Of a DNA stretch of 64,000 nucleotides, positions 49,126 through 60,056 are shown one piece after another. Below the pieces are notes generated by a model, which worked only from the letters and a program-made list of their open reading frames with translations, was not told where the DNA came from and made no database searches. Every line of letters begins with the position of its first letter. The stretch's first letter is position 1. A program made the position numbers and the translations under genes. The stretch spans positions 42,728-106,727 of the forward strand of contig WHVA01000404.1 in assembly GCA_015179125.1 (NCBI GenBank). Direction: 5' to 3'. The stretch comes from Gautieria morchelliformis (taxonomy: Eukaryota; Basidiomycota; Agaricomycetes; Gomphales; Gomphaceae).

Positions 49126-49589
49126 TCAGCACATGTGACACTTGGCCGGGCACCAACTCATCAGCACCTTCCGAGTCTGCCAATTGGTCTCCGGGTTGTG
49201 CTCCTGGAGCCAGGTAAACCCGAGGATGATGTCTTGCTTTCCCAGGCTGGTGACTGCAAAGGAGGTACGTTCGGTGTGTCCATCATAGCGGAGAATTATG
49301 TCCACTATCTCCGTGATGGACCCTGCCTCGTTGGGGCTTCCATCCACATTGAACACTGGGATCGCACGTTGCAATTTCTGCGTGGTCAGTCGGTTCCGTT
49401 CTACATAGTCCCGGTCCATAAACTGACCAGTGGCCCCACAATCGACAAGGGCGGGTCCGGATTTGACTTCCGCAGTATCTGTTGTCTGGATCTCTACCTT
49501 AATGACTAGTGACTTGGGGCCAGGGGTGGAAGCAACAACATAGCGCTTCAGGAGGCGTCTCTCCCAAGGGCAGATGCGGGATGGACGGG
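49126..49589 (-). pseudogene. Chromovirus protease
   Basis: Reads PSRICPWERRLLKRYVVAS, then ALVDCGATGQFMDRDYVE with the aspartic active site DCGATG, and NVDGSPNEAG, LGKQDIILGFTWLQEHNP. It ends at a TGA (CHMC-stop-SEVRKE) where CGA is expected; the same frame continues into the RT part. Its upstream end is cut by the nested solo LTR. Confidence 0.85.
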
Positions 49590-50863
49590 TGTCAAGATTG
49601 GTTTTTAGGCGTTAATATCATGTATTAGTGAACACAATGAATGCCCGAATAACTTGTGCGAATAAGTATGCCGTTCGGCGAATAAGTGAACCGATGAATG
49701 TTCACGAAACAAGGGGGTTGCCCGAACGGGGCTCGCCCTATCTACAGTCGTAGCGAAATAGCTCGCAGCACTTGACGACGTAACGTGCAAGATATCGTGG
49801 AAGGGCTGTCTAAGTTTTGACGGTCCCTTCGCTGGCGAAGGTGCTCCTTCGGAGCCCTTCGCCAACAGCACAGAAAGTAGTTTGAAGGCTAAGGTAACGA
49901 AGATGAAGTATGAGAACTCACCAGTGATGCCTAAGTCCTTGGCTGGTTGAAGATAGAAATCTTCAAGGAGAGGCTCAAGACGATGATCACAGCGAGGTCA
50001 AGTTTGCACAAGATGGACGACGTATGATAATTGAACTGGGGAATATACATGCGAATGTAAACTACTTATATCTAATGCTCGTAAGGTAACAGCAAATAGG
50101 AAAGAGGCCGTCACAAGTCAGGGTTGGATAGGGGTGCGCAGCCATGATACAACATAGATGAAATAAACATACAATAGAATGTGAGAAGAGGGAAAATATG
50201 AAACGACGGAGAGTAAAGGAGGCGAAGGCACTTATGGACAAAACCATGTCTTGGGACCCGCATACATGCTACCCTGCACAGACTCTTGGTCTACTGGGTT
50301 GATTCCGCACGGCCTATGGAGGGGATGTCCTGCGAACATGCTTTGACCATACGAACGCCCAATGGGGTTGGATTAAGAAGACGATGGGTTAATGATGAAC
50401 CATCATGCCAGGTGAACGGTATCGATCGTGTTTTTTGATGGTGTGCCTGCTGGCGAATGATGTGAGCAGCGAATATCCATTCAGCGAAATGCAAGGAAGG
50501 GAGAAAAGGGGTGACGTAGGGGAGGAGAGGTCGAGGTGGAGGGAGAAACCGAGCAAACACTGAGGAGGATTAGCGAATGGGAAAATGGGGGTACCAAGGT
50601 GCAGGAAATGCACAGGTCATGGCAACCCAACTATTCGAACACCATCGGAAGAGGGTTGAGCAGAGGAGGTGGTAGGCCCAGTGATGACTGCCGAGTCAGT
50701 CCCAGGACGTCGATTGTGCATTTGGCGGCGCGGCTATGGTAGTTGGCGCGAACAGCGAGAGTTGGTTGCCGAACATAACAATGGTGATCGGAATGAACAC
50801 GAAGGTGGGTGAGAAAATAGGAAAATTGAGCTTCTGAGTATGAGAGATAAACGCGTCATGACA
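49590..50863. mobile_element. Solo LTR, 1274 bp, TSD ACGGG, nested in chromovirus pol
   Basis: Begins TGTCAAGATT and ends CGTCATGACA (TGTCA/TGACA inverted). ACGGG flanks it at 49585-49589 and 50864-50868. Removing it with one target copy joins LNPT to PRPSRICPW in a continuous pol frame, confirming the borders. It contains a palindromic CCTTCG-rich patch near 49830 and no coding. Confidence 0.9.
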
Positions 50864-50868
50864 ACGGG

Positions 50869-52368
50869 GTGTCGGATTCAGTTTTTGTGTGACTTTATCC
50901 AGTGGGTCTGTACGAAGCGAGGGGAGTGGGGGCTTTTCATTCTCTACTTCAAGACAGGCAAACCGGTTATGTACAGGCAGCAGGGGCACACATCTCACCC
51001 GCTGCGCGTCACAAAATCCGATGCATCTTCCGCTTCCGATGCACCATGTTCCGCATTTTTGGAAATTCCTTCCGCAGTGGGCACTCCGCTTATGTCCGCA
51101 AGTGCGAGGAACTCTGGAAGGAGCTCGAGTTTCTCCTCCGTGGTCATAAGCCAGATGTCAAAGGCTTGGGGGCACTCGCGAGCATAGTGACCTGGTTGTC
51201 AGCATCGGAAGCAGGTGATAGTTCCGTGGCATTTTCCGCGCATGCGGTCAACATCCATCGGGGCAGGGCCACTCTTCGAGGGAGGAGGGCTATGGTTCCT
51301 AATAGGAGCAGGCGGAGCAACCGTCGGAAATATTTTCCGTGTGGGAATGAATGCACTTCCGGGTTTTGGCATAGGTGGAGTAGGACGAGTGGAACTGCGC
51401 GTCATGTTTCAGTTCGTCTCCACGAAGGCCTCATTTGCTTCCCTGTTCCGGGACACCCTCTGCGCAGCTTGGTACCACCCTTCCGGGTCATCGAAATCCG
51501 GAGCTCCATCCCCAAGCAGCGCGACTTGGTTCTGGAGTGTCGGATCAAGTCCTTGTCAGAATTTGATGACGATCGTCTTGTCGTCGTCATACTCTGCAAG
51601 GTCGATGAGCTCCTGGAAGCGATCGATGTAGTCATCGACCGGATCCTTGGCCTGGTACCAGCTTGTCCCCTCGAGCTTCGTAAGGGCTGTGAGCTGCTCG
51701 TTTTTCGGGCAGAACTGGTTGGAAAATGTTTTCTCGAAGGCGTCCCAGTCCCGGAAGTAGTTCCCCTTGTCCTTTGCTTCATGTCGGATCACCTTGTTTG
51801 CAAAACGGGCCGCGTGGTCCGAGTTGAAAAAGGACAATGCCCAGTGAATCCAAGCCTGGTCGTTCGGAAAGAGGTCTCCAACAATTGCGAAGTAGATGCT
51901 GCACGTGTTGAAGAACGCGCGTCCCTTCTCCCAATCTCCGTCAAAGTCCGCCGGAGTTGCGGGTTTGACCTTTGCTAACTTCACGGACATCCTCTCTTCC
52001 GCTACTTCTGCTTTTCCGAAATCCGGATCATCCAGCATTTCATTTCCACCACTTTGTGGAATATCTAACTTAGCCAAAATCGCTTGTAAGGCTGTTTCAA
52101 TCACGTCAGTCTTCATCCGGTCCCGCGTCAATTCCTCTTCCATATTCCGAAGACGATCATCTGGATCCATGTCAGAAGGAGAAATATGGGACAGGATTCC
52201 CGGGGTTGGGAGCTCGACGTAAGAAGAGGGGCTGTCGTACACTGTGTGTGCGGAAGAGGTCGCGATCTCCGAGTCGCTGTCTCCGATTCCGAACGCACCT
52301 ATGGCAAATGCAAGACACAGTACGACCGCCGGTCCTCTAGGGAAGAGACTTTTCTGCTGTAAGGGCAA
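50869..52368 (-). pseudogene. Chromovirus Gag and gag-pol junction
   Basis: Gag starts near MDPDDRLRNMEEELTRDRM (about 52170; upstream Met also open to 52368). A capsid-type domain follows (DWEKGRAFFNTCSIYFAIV, EQLTALTKLEGTSWYQAKDP), then a proline-rich linker and zinc knuckle CFRC-stop-QPGHYAREC. Three in-frame TGA codons (KF-QGL, TN-NMT, FRC-QPG) all stand where CGA is plausible. Gag ends at TRSG-TGA near 51012; the pol frame, offset by -1, begins around RCVPLLPVHNRFACLEVEN. Whether the offset is programmed shifting or decay is undecided. Confidence 0.85.
52346..52355 (-). promoter_or_regulatory. Chromovirus primer binding site (self-primer type)
   Basis: Two bases beyond the 5' LTR the minus strand reads AGAAAAGTCT. 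It is complementary to AGACTTTTCT at 52488-52497, the predicted 5' end of the transcript. This is the arrangement known from yeast Tf1, in which the RNA's own 5' end folds back as primer. Confidence 0.65.
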
Positions 52369-52487
52369 CCCTGGCTGGTTGTGGAGATCACACTACCACA
52401 CAACTGACAAGGGGAAATCCAAAGTATGTATCAATGAACAGAGTATACAAGAGAGGGGATTCTCACCTGACAAGGGGAAATCCAAAG

Positions 52488-52530
52488 AGAAAAGTCTAAG
52501 GACCCCCAATGTCAGCGAGCCCGTATTATA
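52488..52530 (-). promoter_or_regulatory. Chromovirus LTR promoter: TATA and predicted transcript start
   Basis: Minus-strand TATAATA starts at 52530; 33 bases on is AGACTTTTCT (52497), a good transcription start distance. The same arrangement is in the 3' LTR (start at 45441). Confidence 0.55.
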
Positions 52531-53489
52531 CTACGCTGCGCAGCCAGGGACAACACTTGGCACCCGCCATCAACCCTGCTGCCCTCCTGACCTCCCTGAC
52601 CCTTGATTGACCCTTGATGTCACCTATTACGCAAGTCGCTTGATCTCCGACACTGTTCCGAGAGCGGAAGTTGGAAATTGGAGTGGAACTGGCAAGGTGA
52701 ACGGAACTGGTGGATGTTCTCCCAGAAGCGGAATCATTTCCGAAAGTGGAGGCGGAGATGGAATCGGAACCGGAAGCAGGGTCAGAAATGGAGTCGGAAC
52801 TGGGAATGGAAAACAGGGTGTCCCCTGACAGAGACGTGTCGGAGTCTGAAGCATCGGAGTGGGGATATATGATCACCCTTGTCACTGTGTCCCACAAAAA
52901 AAGAATTCAATCTATGCTATTTGCTTATGTAATGCAGCAAAAAGCGCCAGGACAGAAAATAGACCTTGTGGTTCCTGGCCAGGGAATCACATTTTATGAA
53001 TTTTGAAATGAAAAAAAAAAAAAAATACATATAATAGAAAGTTTTATAAGCTTGATTTCAACAAAATAGCAGAATAGAGTTGTCGAGTAGTGTCTTAGAA
53101 ACAAATATATGGTCTTACTTTTTTTATATTTCAAGCATCTACAATAGGGAATGCGTTCTGGTAAGATGGCTTAGATGGGCACTTAGAGGGTGTGTGGTCT
53201 ATACTGCCGCAATCTTAGCATCAATGGATGAACAGTACATTCATGTAGCATAGTAATAACAAATTACAGGCCAAGACAAATTTGAAGCATCACAACATAC
53301 ATGACAGATTGTAAAGTGCTGCAATAGACTGGAGAACAGGATGGTTAATGTAAGTTGCTGCATCTTGATTGATGTGGGGTTTGCATTGGAATTGCAGCTG
53401 TGATGCATTAGCTTGCATGCTATCCTTAAGCTTCTGCTGTTCTTCCAGAGCCTACCAAGCTATTAATCAGTGCCTCATGGAGACTCAAA

Positions 53490-55228
53490 TCACTCACTGG
53501 ACACAATAGGCCCTGTCAGTTCTACATCGCCAGAATATCCAGTTGCCTCAGTGAACTCCTCTAACTCTATCCCAGCTGACCTGGCCTCTTCTGACTGCTG
53601 GCATTCCAGATCAGCCACATCATTTTCCAAGGTCTCAGCACTAAAAGCCAGTGGGTTCCCAAATTCAGCCACTATGGCATTGTGAACACTTTGTCTGGCC
53701 ACTTGGATGGTTGAGAATAAAAGAATGGATGGTGAGGGGCAGTCAAGTCGAGAGTGTCTCTCTATGAGAGCTAGGTGAAAGCGGCAGATGATAATTGCTG
53801 ACAAGCTGTGTCCATTGTTAGTACAATCACAGGTCTTTCTCACTGAAAATATACCTGTTCTGAAGAAGACCTAAGATGTCATTAAGGCTTGGCTACAAAG
53901 GCACTGAATTTAGCCATTTTTATTATCAAGATCAATGTCTTACATACCCTCAATACCTGAAATGTAATAGAAGACTGAGTAAGCTCTCAAAGCTTAACAG
54001 GTTTATAAGTAACAAGACCTTAGATGTGATAGTAGAAGCTACAGTAATGGTAAGCACAAATCTGAATATGAATCAGACATATGAAATATCATAGGAATAA
54101 TATTCCATACCCATATCTGACAAACCTTACCTGAGATTAGTGATATGACCATATATATATGCTATATGTTGTGCTCACCTTGATAACTCACTAGACTAAT
54201 GAGAGATTTCTTATCCCAAATCTCACCTTTCTGCCTAAGCCTCAGGGTTTGAATTGAGCTCAGAATGGTTACTATCACAACTCCAGTGTCAAAAAGGATT
54301 ACAGTAACATCACGGATGGTGACCACTGTCCAAGGTATTCAGAGACAAATCAGGCAAATGCAGACCCCTAGATCTTACCCCTGAAGAATTTGTTAGTATA
54401 AATCTAAGCAGAAAGTCCTCAGTACTGACAAAATCAATCTATTAAATTGTGGTGAACTAGTGATATTGCAGGTGTTCCAAACAGAGTTGTACTATATCCA
54501 GTGAAATGAGTTTATGCTATTTATACAAAGCCTACACAGGGACATACCACCTCAATGATAATAGCACCAAGAATAAGCGGCCCAAGAACACCCAAAACTC
54601 TTTGATTCTGAAGGGAAATAGCATAGGTGCGAGCTAGCAGTAGGCCTAGACAAGTAAATTGTGTTGCTCTTTCTACTTGAGAATCTATGAGTATGATCCC
54701 TCACCCTCTATTCCAATGAGAGAAAGAACAGTGCAAGCATCACTGAGGTGAACAACAGCATTACATTTCCTCCAAATATATGAGTCTCTAGGTTGTTTTT
54801 GCGTGAGGAATGGAAGTCATACTAGATGCTCATTCAAATCAGTAGGGGTGTTACACATGAGAACCATAGACGCAATGCACCTCAGCGGAAATGTCAGCAA
54901 AGTTAAGATATATCCCAACAACAAGCGAAACCAAGGGCATGTAACGAGCAAGTAAATAGAGAATGGTGCCGAGCCTGACGGTCTTGCACCAAATATGGCT
55001 GATCTCAGATGGCAGTGTGAGAAGCGTGTCGAAGAAGAGTAGTGCTGTATAACAAGGTATATAACTCGTGGAATTAGACGGGACATGTACACATACCAAG
55101 TCCCGCGAAGTTGGCATAGTTGATCGCAAGGCTAGTTCAGGTAAGGTGTTTTACATCGCACTCAATGTAGTAAGTACGGACCTGTCTGATAGTACCTGGA
55201 TAACAGCCGAGGCGTCCGCCTGAGACAT
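53490..55228 (-). CDS. DUF6533-like membrane protein, unit 6
   Basis: Start ATG at 55226-55228 (MSQADASAVIQVLSD). Intron 1 contains a TAA that would stop an unspliced reading, while exon 2 (SLAINYANFAGLA) and exon 3 (LLFFDTLLTLPSEISHIW) stay open, which supports the splice model. The C-terminal exon is complete, from IIICRFHLALIERHSR through ARQSVHNAIVAEFGNP to IVSSE. With unit 1 this is the best preserved copy; exon 2 is closest to unit 4. Confidence 0.6.
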
Positions 55229-55389
55229 AATATAAGAAAGAAAACTGGGTTGCGGACGAGGGACTAAGTTTTGCGTAGCGATGTGGGTTGGAGTAGCAGA
55301 TCGCGAAGGTGTATATATAAGATTCTGGCCATGGGTGCTGCCAGGTCAACAGATAGTCACAGCATCCTATATCAGTGCCAAAGCATGGC

Positions 55390-56845
55390 ACAATTTACAA
55401 GGGCGTAGTCTGATGAACGAACATTTTATGTAAAAGAATACACGTTACCAATACAACGTCGAGGCATGATGGCATCAGATAGGCACGGACGAGTAATTGA
55501 CGCTTGGGCTCTTGCCAGGAATTGGTCATTACATCCGATTTGCCTGGGCGGAATGGAACCCAAGGCCCATATAAACTTGTCGTGTAGGCACACTGGGTAC
55601 TCATCGACGAGTCACAGTGCACTGTCAGCGCGACACCACATGAAAACCAACTGTGACAGAGCTCACTGATTTATATCAGGATGTCACATCTGCGGCATGT
55701 TACCTACCAAGGTGAGAACGCGAGGAAACGAGATTATATGAGAGATCTAGGCTGTCCAGCTCAATACCCAGAGTTGGCACGTGGCTGTAATTCTATAGCG
55801 TGCTGGATAATCTCAGCAGAAATATCAACTCGTGTCAATGTTGCTGGATACGGGGACACAAGACATTTCTCGTTTTGGCTGCATGTCCTGTACGACGTGA
55901 AAAGAGATCGTATGAAATTTAAACATGGAGCACAACGACATGGTAACCGCGATATTGTGCATTCGATGTATCGGATGTGACCGGTGGCTGAGGAAAGCCC
56001 AGGAAGCTACTGAGGTGATCTGCGACGTGGTTGCAGTTTTGTTTAGTATGATATTATTAGAATAGCAACAGTGCGACCTAGCGAGAATAAACGGTATTGG
56101 ACGCATGGCATATTTTTGCAGTCGTGCGTGACATTGCATTCCCTAAGTTTGTTGAAACATGGAAGCACACAAGTGACGCACGTAGAATGTTGGCCGTAGA
56201 ATGTTGGCCATGACCCGTCCTGCTATCCGATTCTGATTTCCTGTTGCAGGGCATGCACGATGTCGACGAGGAGGGCTATCATGATTCTCGGTCGCCTTAC
56301 AGTCCAAGTTACAGATGTACATTAGCGGAGCATAGCTTGTTGTTTTCTTTGGCTAGTGGCAACGTGGCTACAAAGCGGTTCGACCAAGTACACGTGGAGT
56401 GGAAGGCGGAATGTATCAGCGCAGCCAAACCTCATTTTGCGCTCTACGTCTTGCTCTCGAATACATCACCCCGCATTCACCTCGTCAGCTATTCAAGATG
56501 GTGACGGCACCCACCCCCATATCGTATCGTTATGCCCGGATGCTTCCGTAGTCAACACGAAAATCTACTAGACTTCGAAGGCAGCCTTCGAGACTGTGGG
56601 CGGGGCGTGAGTCGTGTTGAGTGGCGGTGGCAACGCACTACGACTTGAATTGCACAAAAACTGGTGAGCAGAAGCCCTTGTCAGCTAGACAAGGGACAAG
56701 TTTGATTAGAAGCCGGCTGGAAGCCGGTCCAGACTAGTATTGGTTCGGCTTCACTTGGATATAGCTCGGCACAGCTTATTATGTAATGACGAGCTCGGCT
56801 AAAAGCTAAAACCGAACCTCGGCAACAGCGGTGAAAGGAGTACAA
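55390..56845. other. Spacer of long unit 6, including hairpin repeat
   Basis: Matches unit 1 2730-4158, ending with the hairpin repeat (56670-56845). A short local duplication of GTAGAATGTTGGCC lies near 56180. No gene is called. Confidence 0.4.
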
Positions 56846-57529
56846 GGAGGCAGCAAAGTGCTGTGATTAGAATAAGTCTTGTGTATTTGAGGCAGCGACT
56901 GAAGTCACTGCAGAGTATTGAATCAACTACATATCTTACTGCAGTGACCGCTTATCTTATATTCGACCTATTGCTATTTACACGGTCACCACAAGTAGCC
57001 ACCCACGCTGCAGCTACGTTGTATAGCACGTGTATAGCTCAAATTATCCCGTCGAGGAGGATATTTCGAAAGCCGCTAACAATACCTCCGCCATGCGCAC
57101 CGTACTGAGAGGCTTTCAGTTGGTTCCGGGACACGCACACGCGCGCAGGGTGCCTGCGTACCGTACGGGGAGGCGGCGGACGGTGCACGTGCACCGGACA
57201 ACTTTGCGAGACATGATAGACGCAGGCGGAGTCTACACATCATACTTATCCACGCACTCCCACGTCGACGGTAGAGACGACTCCCCAGACTGTAGGCGTG
57301 CTCCATTATTTATGTCGATGCTCTAGTCCAGCATATGTCACTCTCGGCGATGCCTCGTGTCATGGCATATTAATCGACTCTGAGATCGTGGGCATGACCT
57401 CCTTTCGACTGCGGGCGTATGGCTAGAATTTCAGCATACTCCGAGATTGGGCACGTCCATTTTCAGATGTTGGCCGGTCCTCTTGCGAAAAGGACTGGCC
57501 CACGGAAGTCTGGCCATACACCCGCATCT
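56846..57529. other. Captured-segment flank
   Basis: Not shared with other units. A plus frame from MRTVLRGFQLVPGHAHARRV (57091) is open for about 78 codons but is not recognised. A minus frame at 57423-57644 may be a degraded continuation of the Cac2-like gene. Confidence 0.3.
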
Positions 57530-59109
57530 TTGTGTCGTTATACCTGACATTGACATGTAATATTCCAAGTGTCCGAGCGTACCAGAATGGGTGGGCTGCC
57601 AGGCTCTTTGCGTGCTCGGACCGTGACGTCGCAATGGGAGGCACGTGGATTGACGGAGTCTTGACTATTCCGGCTGTTTTGATGACGAGCGGCTCGAGGA
57701 TCCGGGAACAACCGACGGGTCTTCAAACTGGCCCAGGGGTGAGCAACATCGCGCCATCCGGGCTGAACATCAGCCTTCGGAAGAAGTTGGTGAAGCTTTC
57801 GTCTCCATACAACTTGACGGAGGACCAGGACGACGAGCCAGACGACTGCGGCCGTATAGCGGGGAGAGGCGGCATCGGCGAGGGCGAGCGCCCGAAATGG
57901 CCGTGGCTCGAAGGCGCAGGGGAGCCTGCCGCATTCGACCCTGAACGACGACCGGCGCGACGACGGCCTTTCCACCTGAGGCGGGGGAAACATTGTCGGC
58001 GTGCTCGCGATCGACGTCGCGGGCGTCGGCGGCGCATGCCCCGCATCCTCCCGCTGCACTTCACTGATACTGGACTCCGCGTCGCTCGTCGTCGACGAGC
58101 GGCGCATAATCCGCGGGCGGCCCGCGCTCGTGCTCGCGCTAGGCATCCTACTATGCCGAACATTCATCCGCATATTCCTCCCCACCGCATGCGTCTCCAA
58201 CGCCCCCTGCTTCGTAGACACGCTATATACGTGCACAGCGCGGTCGCTACTCTGCGTGGCGATGAACTTATTCATGGGGTCCCACGCGACGCCCTGCACA
58301 TGATGCGTATGCTCCGCGAGCTCCCGCACGCACGTCCCGTCCGCGACGCTGAAGATGCGCGCCGCGTTGTCCGTGCTGCCCGCGATCACGTACTCGCCCG
58401 TCGGGCTCCACGCGAGGTCGTAGATCTCATTGGTTGTACACCTGTCGACGGGTTAGCCTCTCGCGCGCGCGCTTGGTGCTGTGCACTCACCGGAAGGATA
58501 TGCGGACCTTCCAATGCTCCGGGTCCTCGTCCGCCACCCCCTCACTCCCGTAGGCAGCCGCCACAGGACGATCCGTCTGCACCCAAATAATAATCATGCC
58601 ATCTTCATATTCATGAGCAGTATAAGTAAAGCGACGTTAAAAAGAAAACGTCAATAAGACATAGCCTTACCATCGCCAGCCGACGCGATGAGTTCCCCTA
58701 ACATCAGCGCCACACGAACGAACCAAATCGTCGACAAACACACGTGCCATTCGGGCTGAACCTCACTATATTCACCGCGCCAGAGTGTTTGGTCAGGGTA
58801 GAGCGATATTCGACGCGTGGTGGGTGCGGCGTCAGGGGTAGACCTGAGGAAGAAGAGCCTGCAGCGGCTGAGAGGGGCACGATATTCGGGCGGACGAGCC
58901 AGACCTAGTGGAAAGAGTACAGCCATAAACCATAAAGCGTACAGGAAGCGGCCAGCCACAGCCTCCCCACCCGTCGCAAGTCTGTACGACGTGCTCCCTA
59001 TCTGCTCTCGAGAAGCCCGTGGCTTGCGCGATGCAGATATAGGCTGGAAGTCGCAGGTAGATATGGGTTTCTGGTCATGCCAGCGTATCTCGAGCGTGCG
59101 GACGCGCAT
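57530..59109 (-). pseudogene. CAF-1 subunit B (Cac2/p60) gene, 5' part
   Basis: Chromatin assembly factor 1 p60 deposits H3-H4 with its partners during replication. Here the N-terminus MRVRTLEIRWHDQKPI is at 59109, followed by RLWL...VRPNIVP, VEYRSTLTKHSGAVNIVRFS, GELIASAGD, DGMIIIWVQTDRPVAAYG, TNEIYDLAW, GEYVIAGSTDNAARIFSV, ATQSSDRAVHVYSVSTKQ and VKLYGDESFTNFFRRL, the WD40 series of Cac2. Introns (for example GTAAGG..GAAG at about 58600-58670, and GTGAGT..ACAG near 58440-58490) are retained. The copy lost bases after RLATGG, shifts frame near 57740 and around 58000, and stops about half way through the normal protein. Confidence 0.75.
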
Positions 59110-59189
59110 AGCTGGTGGTGGCTTTGAACACGAAGCCAATAAATGTCTGAGCGTTAGAAGGGTTGCGGGTATTGCCGACGGAGTTTGAC

Positions 59190-60056
59190 TATTACTTCCT
59201 TGAAAAGAGACGGAAAAGAGACGAATACTTAGTACTTAAGTATCGATGACAGGATTCAGTTTCTTTAGGAGAGAAATTAGTCCTATCACTTATTAATTTC
59301 CATAGGGGCCGTCGGGAGTTGGCAAACAGGAGTCCACTCATCCAGTGACGTCGAATTCTACTAATAGTGTTGAATGATACCTAAGTATATTCATCGCTCC
59401 ATTCGAAATGATTTTCACAGGTACCATCTGCAGCAGATCTAACCGATTCACTTCCCTGGGATATCAAAATAACTTCTGCTAGTATTGTATTCTAGTAGTA
59501 CAGCGGTTGGCGTCAGTGCCGCCTGCCTAGTTTCCTGGATTAAAAAGTCATATATACGCAACGATTATCGACTAATAACTGAACTGCCGTAAGATGTCCA
59601 TTATGTTCTAGCTGAGCTACACACAAGCAACAGCGGTCTTCCTATTATAAGTGTCTGTCCCGTTCAAAAAGCCAATTAAGAGTATCGTTCCACGGAACAA
59701 TGTGTATCCACCCGAAGTACGCCTTTAACAAACTTGGTCAAACTCCCAACATGAGTACTTCCCAAGTCGTCATGCCACATTTCAGGCGACTTCGGCACCA
59801 AGGCTGGAGCTAATGACGTCGTTGCAACCTGTCTTGAATCCGCCTCGCGCCCCCATAATCTTCCTGGGAGACCAAATCATGTCTCGATACCGTACTTCGT
59901 CTCGCGACTCCTCCTTCATATTCTCCAAGGGCCTGTGAAAAAGACATCCGACACGAAACTTGATGCTCATCGATGCCCAGCATTCTCCCAAGTCTGCAGA
60001 ACAATCAACACGAGGCCTACTCGCGAGGGACAGGACTCACAGTGAATTACAGTGCA
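59190..60056. other. Cac2-like 5' flank, then flank of membrane-protein exon
   Basis: To about 59335 unique DNA, probably the Cac2 promoter region. From 59340 it matches 5030-5720 and 33010-33717, but the exon itself is missing: sequence jumps at 60057 into the junction element. Confidence 0.45.

Larger units (their letters stand above)
45302..52830 (-). mobile_element. Ty3-type chromovirus (chromodomain LTR retrotransposon)
   Basis: LTRs at 45302-45773 and 52358-52830, TG...CA ended, flanked by GAGAC at 45297-45301 and 52831-52835. Minus-strand order is Gag, protease, reverse transcriptase, RNase H, integrase, chromodomain. A self-primer type site and polypurine tract are present. A solo LTR of another element is nested in pol (49590-50863). 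The LTRs differ by about eight transitions and one indel by eye, so insertion is recent on the array's time scale. Confidence 0.95.
44772..53215. mobile_element. Non-autonomous Tc1/mariner-like element, copy 4
   Basis: TA at 44770-44771 and 53216-53217. The left end reads ATATAGCGGCAGTATACAC. It is interrupted by the chromovirus at 45302-52830; without that it is about 0.91 kb. Confidence 0.8.

Noticed and set aside
48668-49509. Plus-strand frames with Ser-Glu or Gly-Ile repeats
   Set aside because: Shadows of the pol reading frame over the GGAATC repeat.
50902-51978. 358-residue plus-strand frame
   Set aside because: Antisense to Gag; no recognisable domain.
57532-58590. 352-residue plus-strand frame
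   Set aside because: Antisense to the Cac2-like gene, arginine/proline-rich as expected from GC bias.
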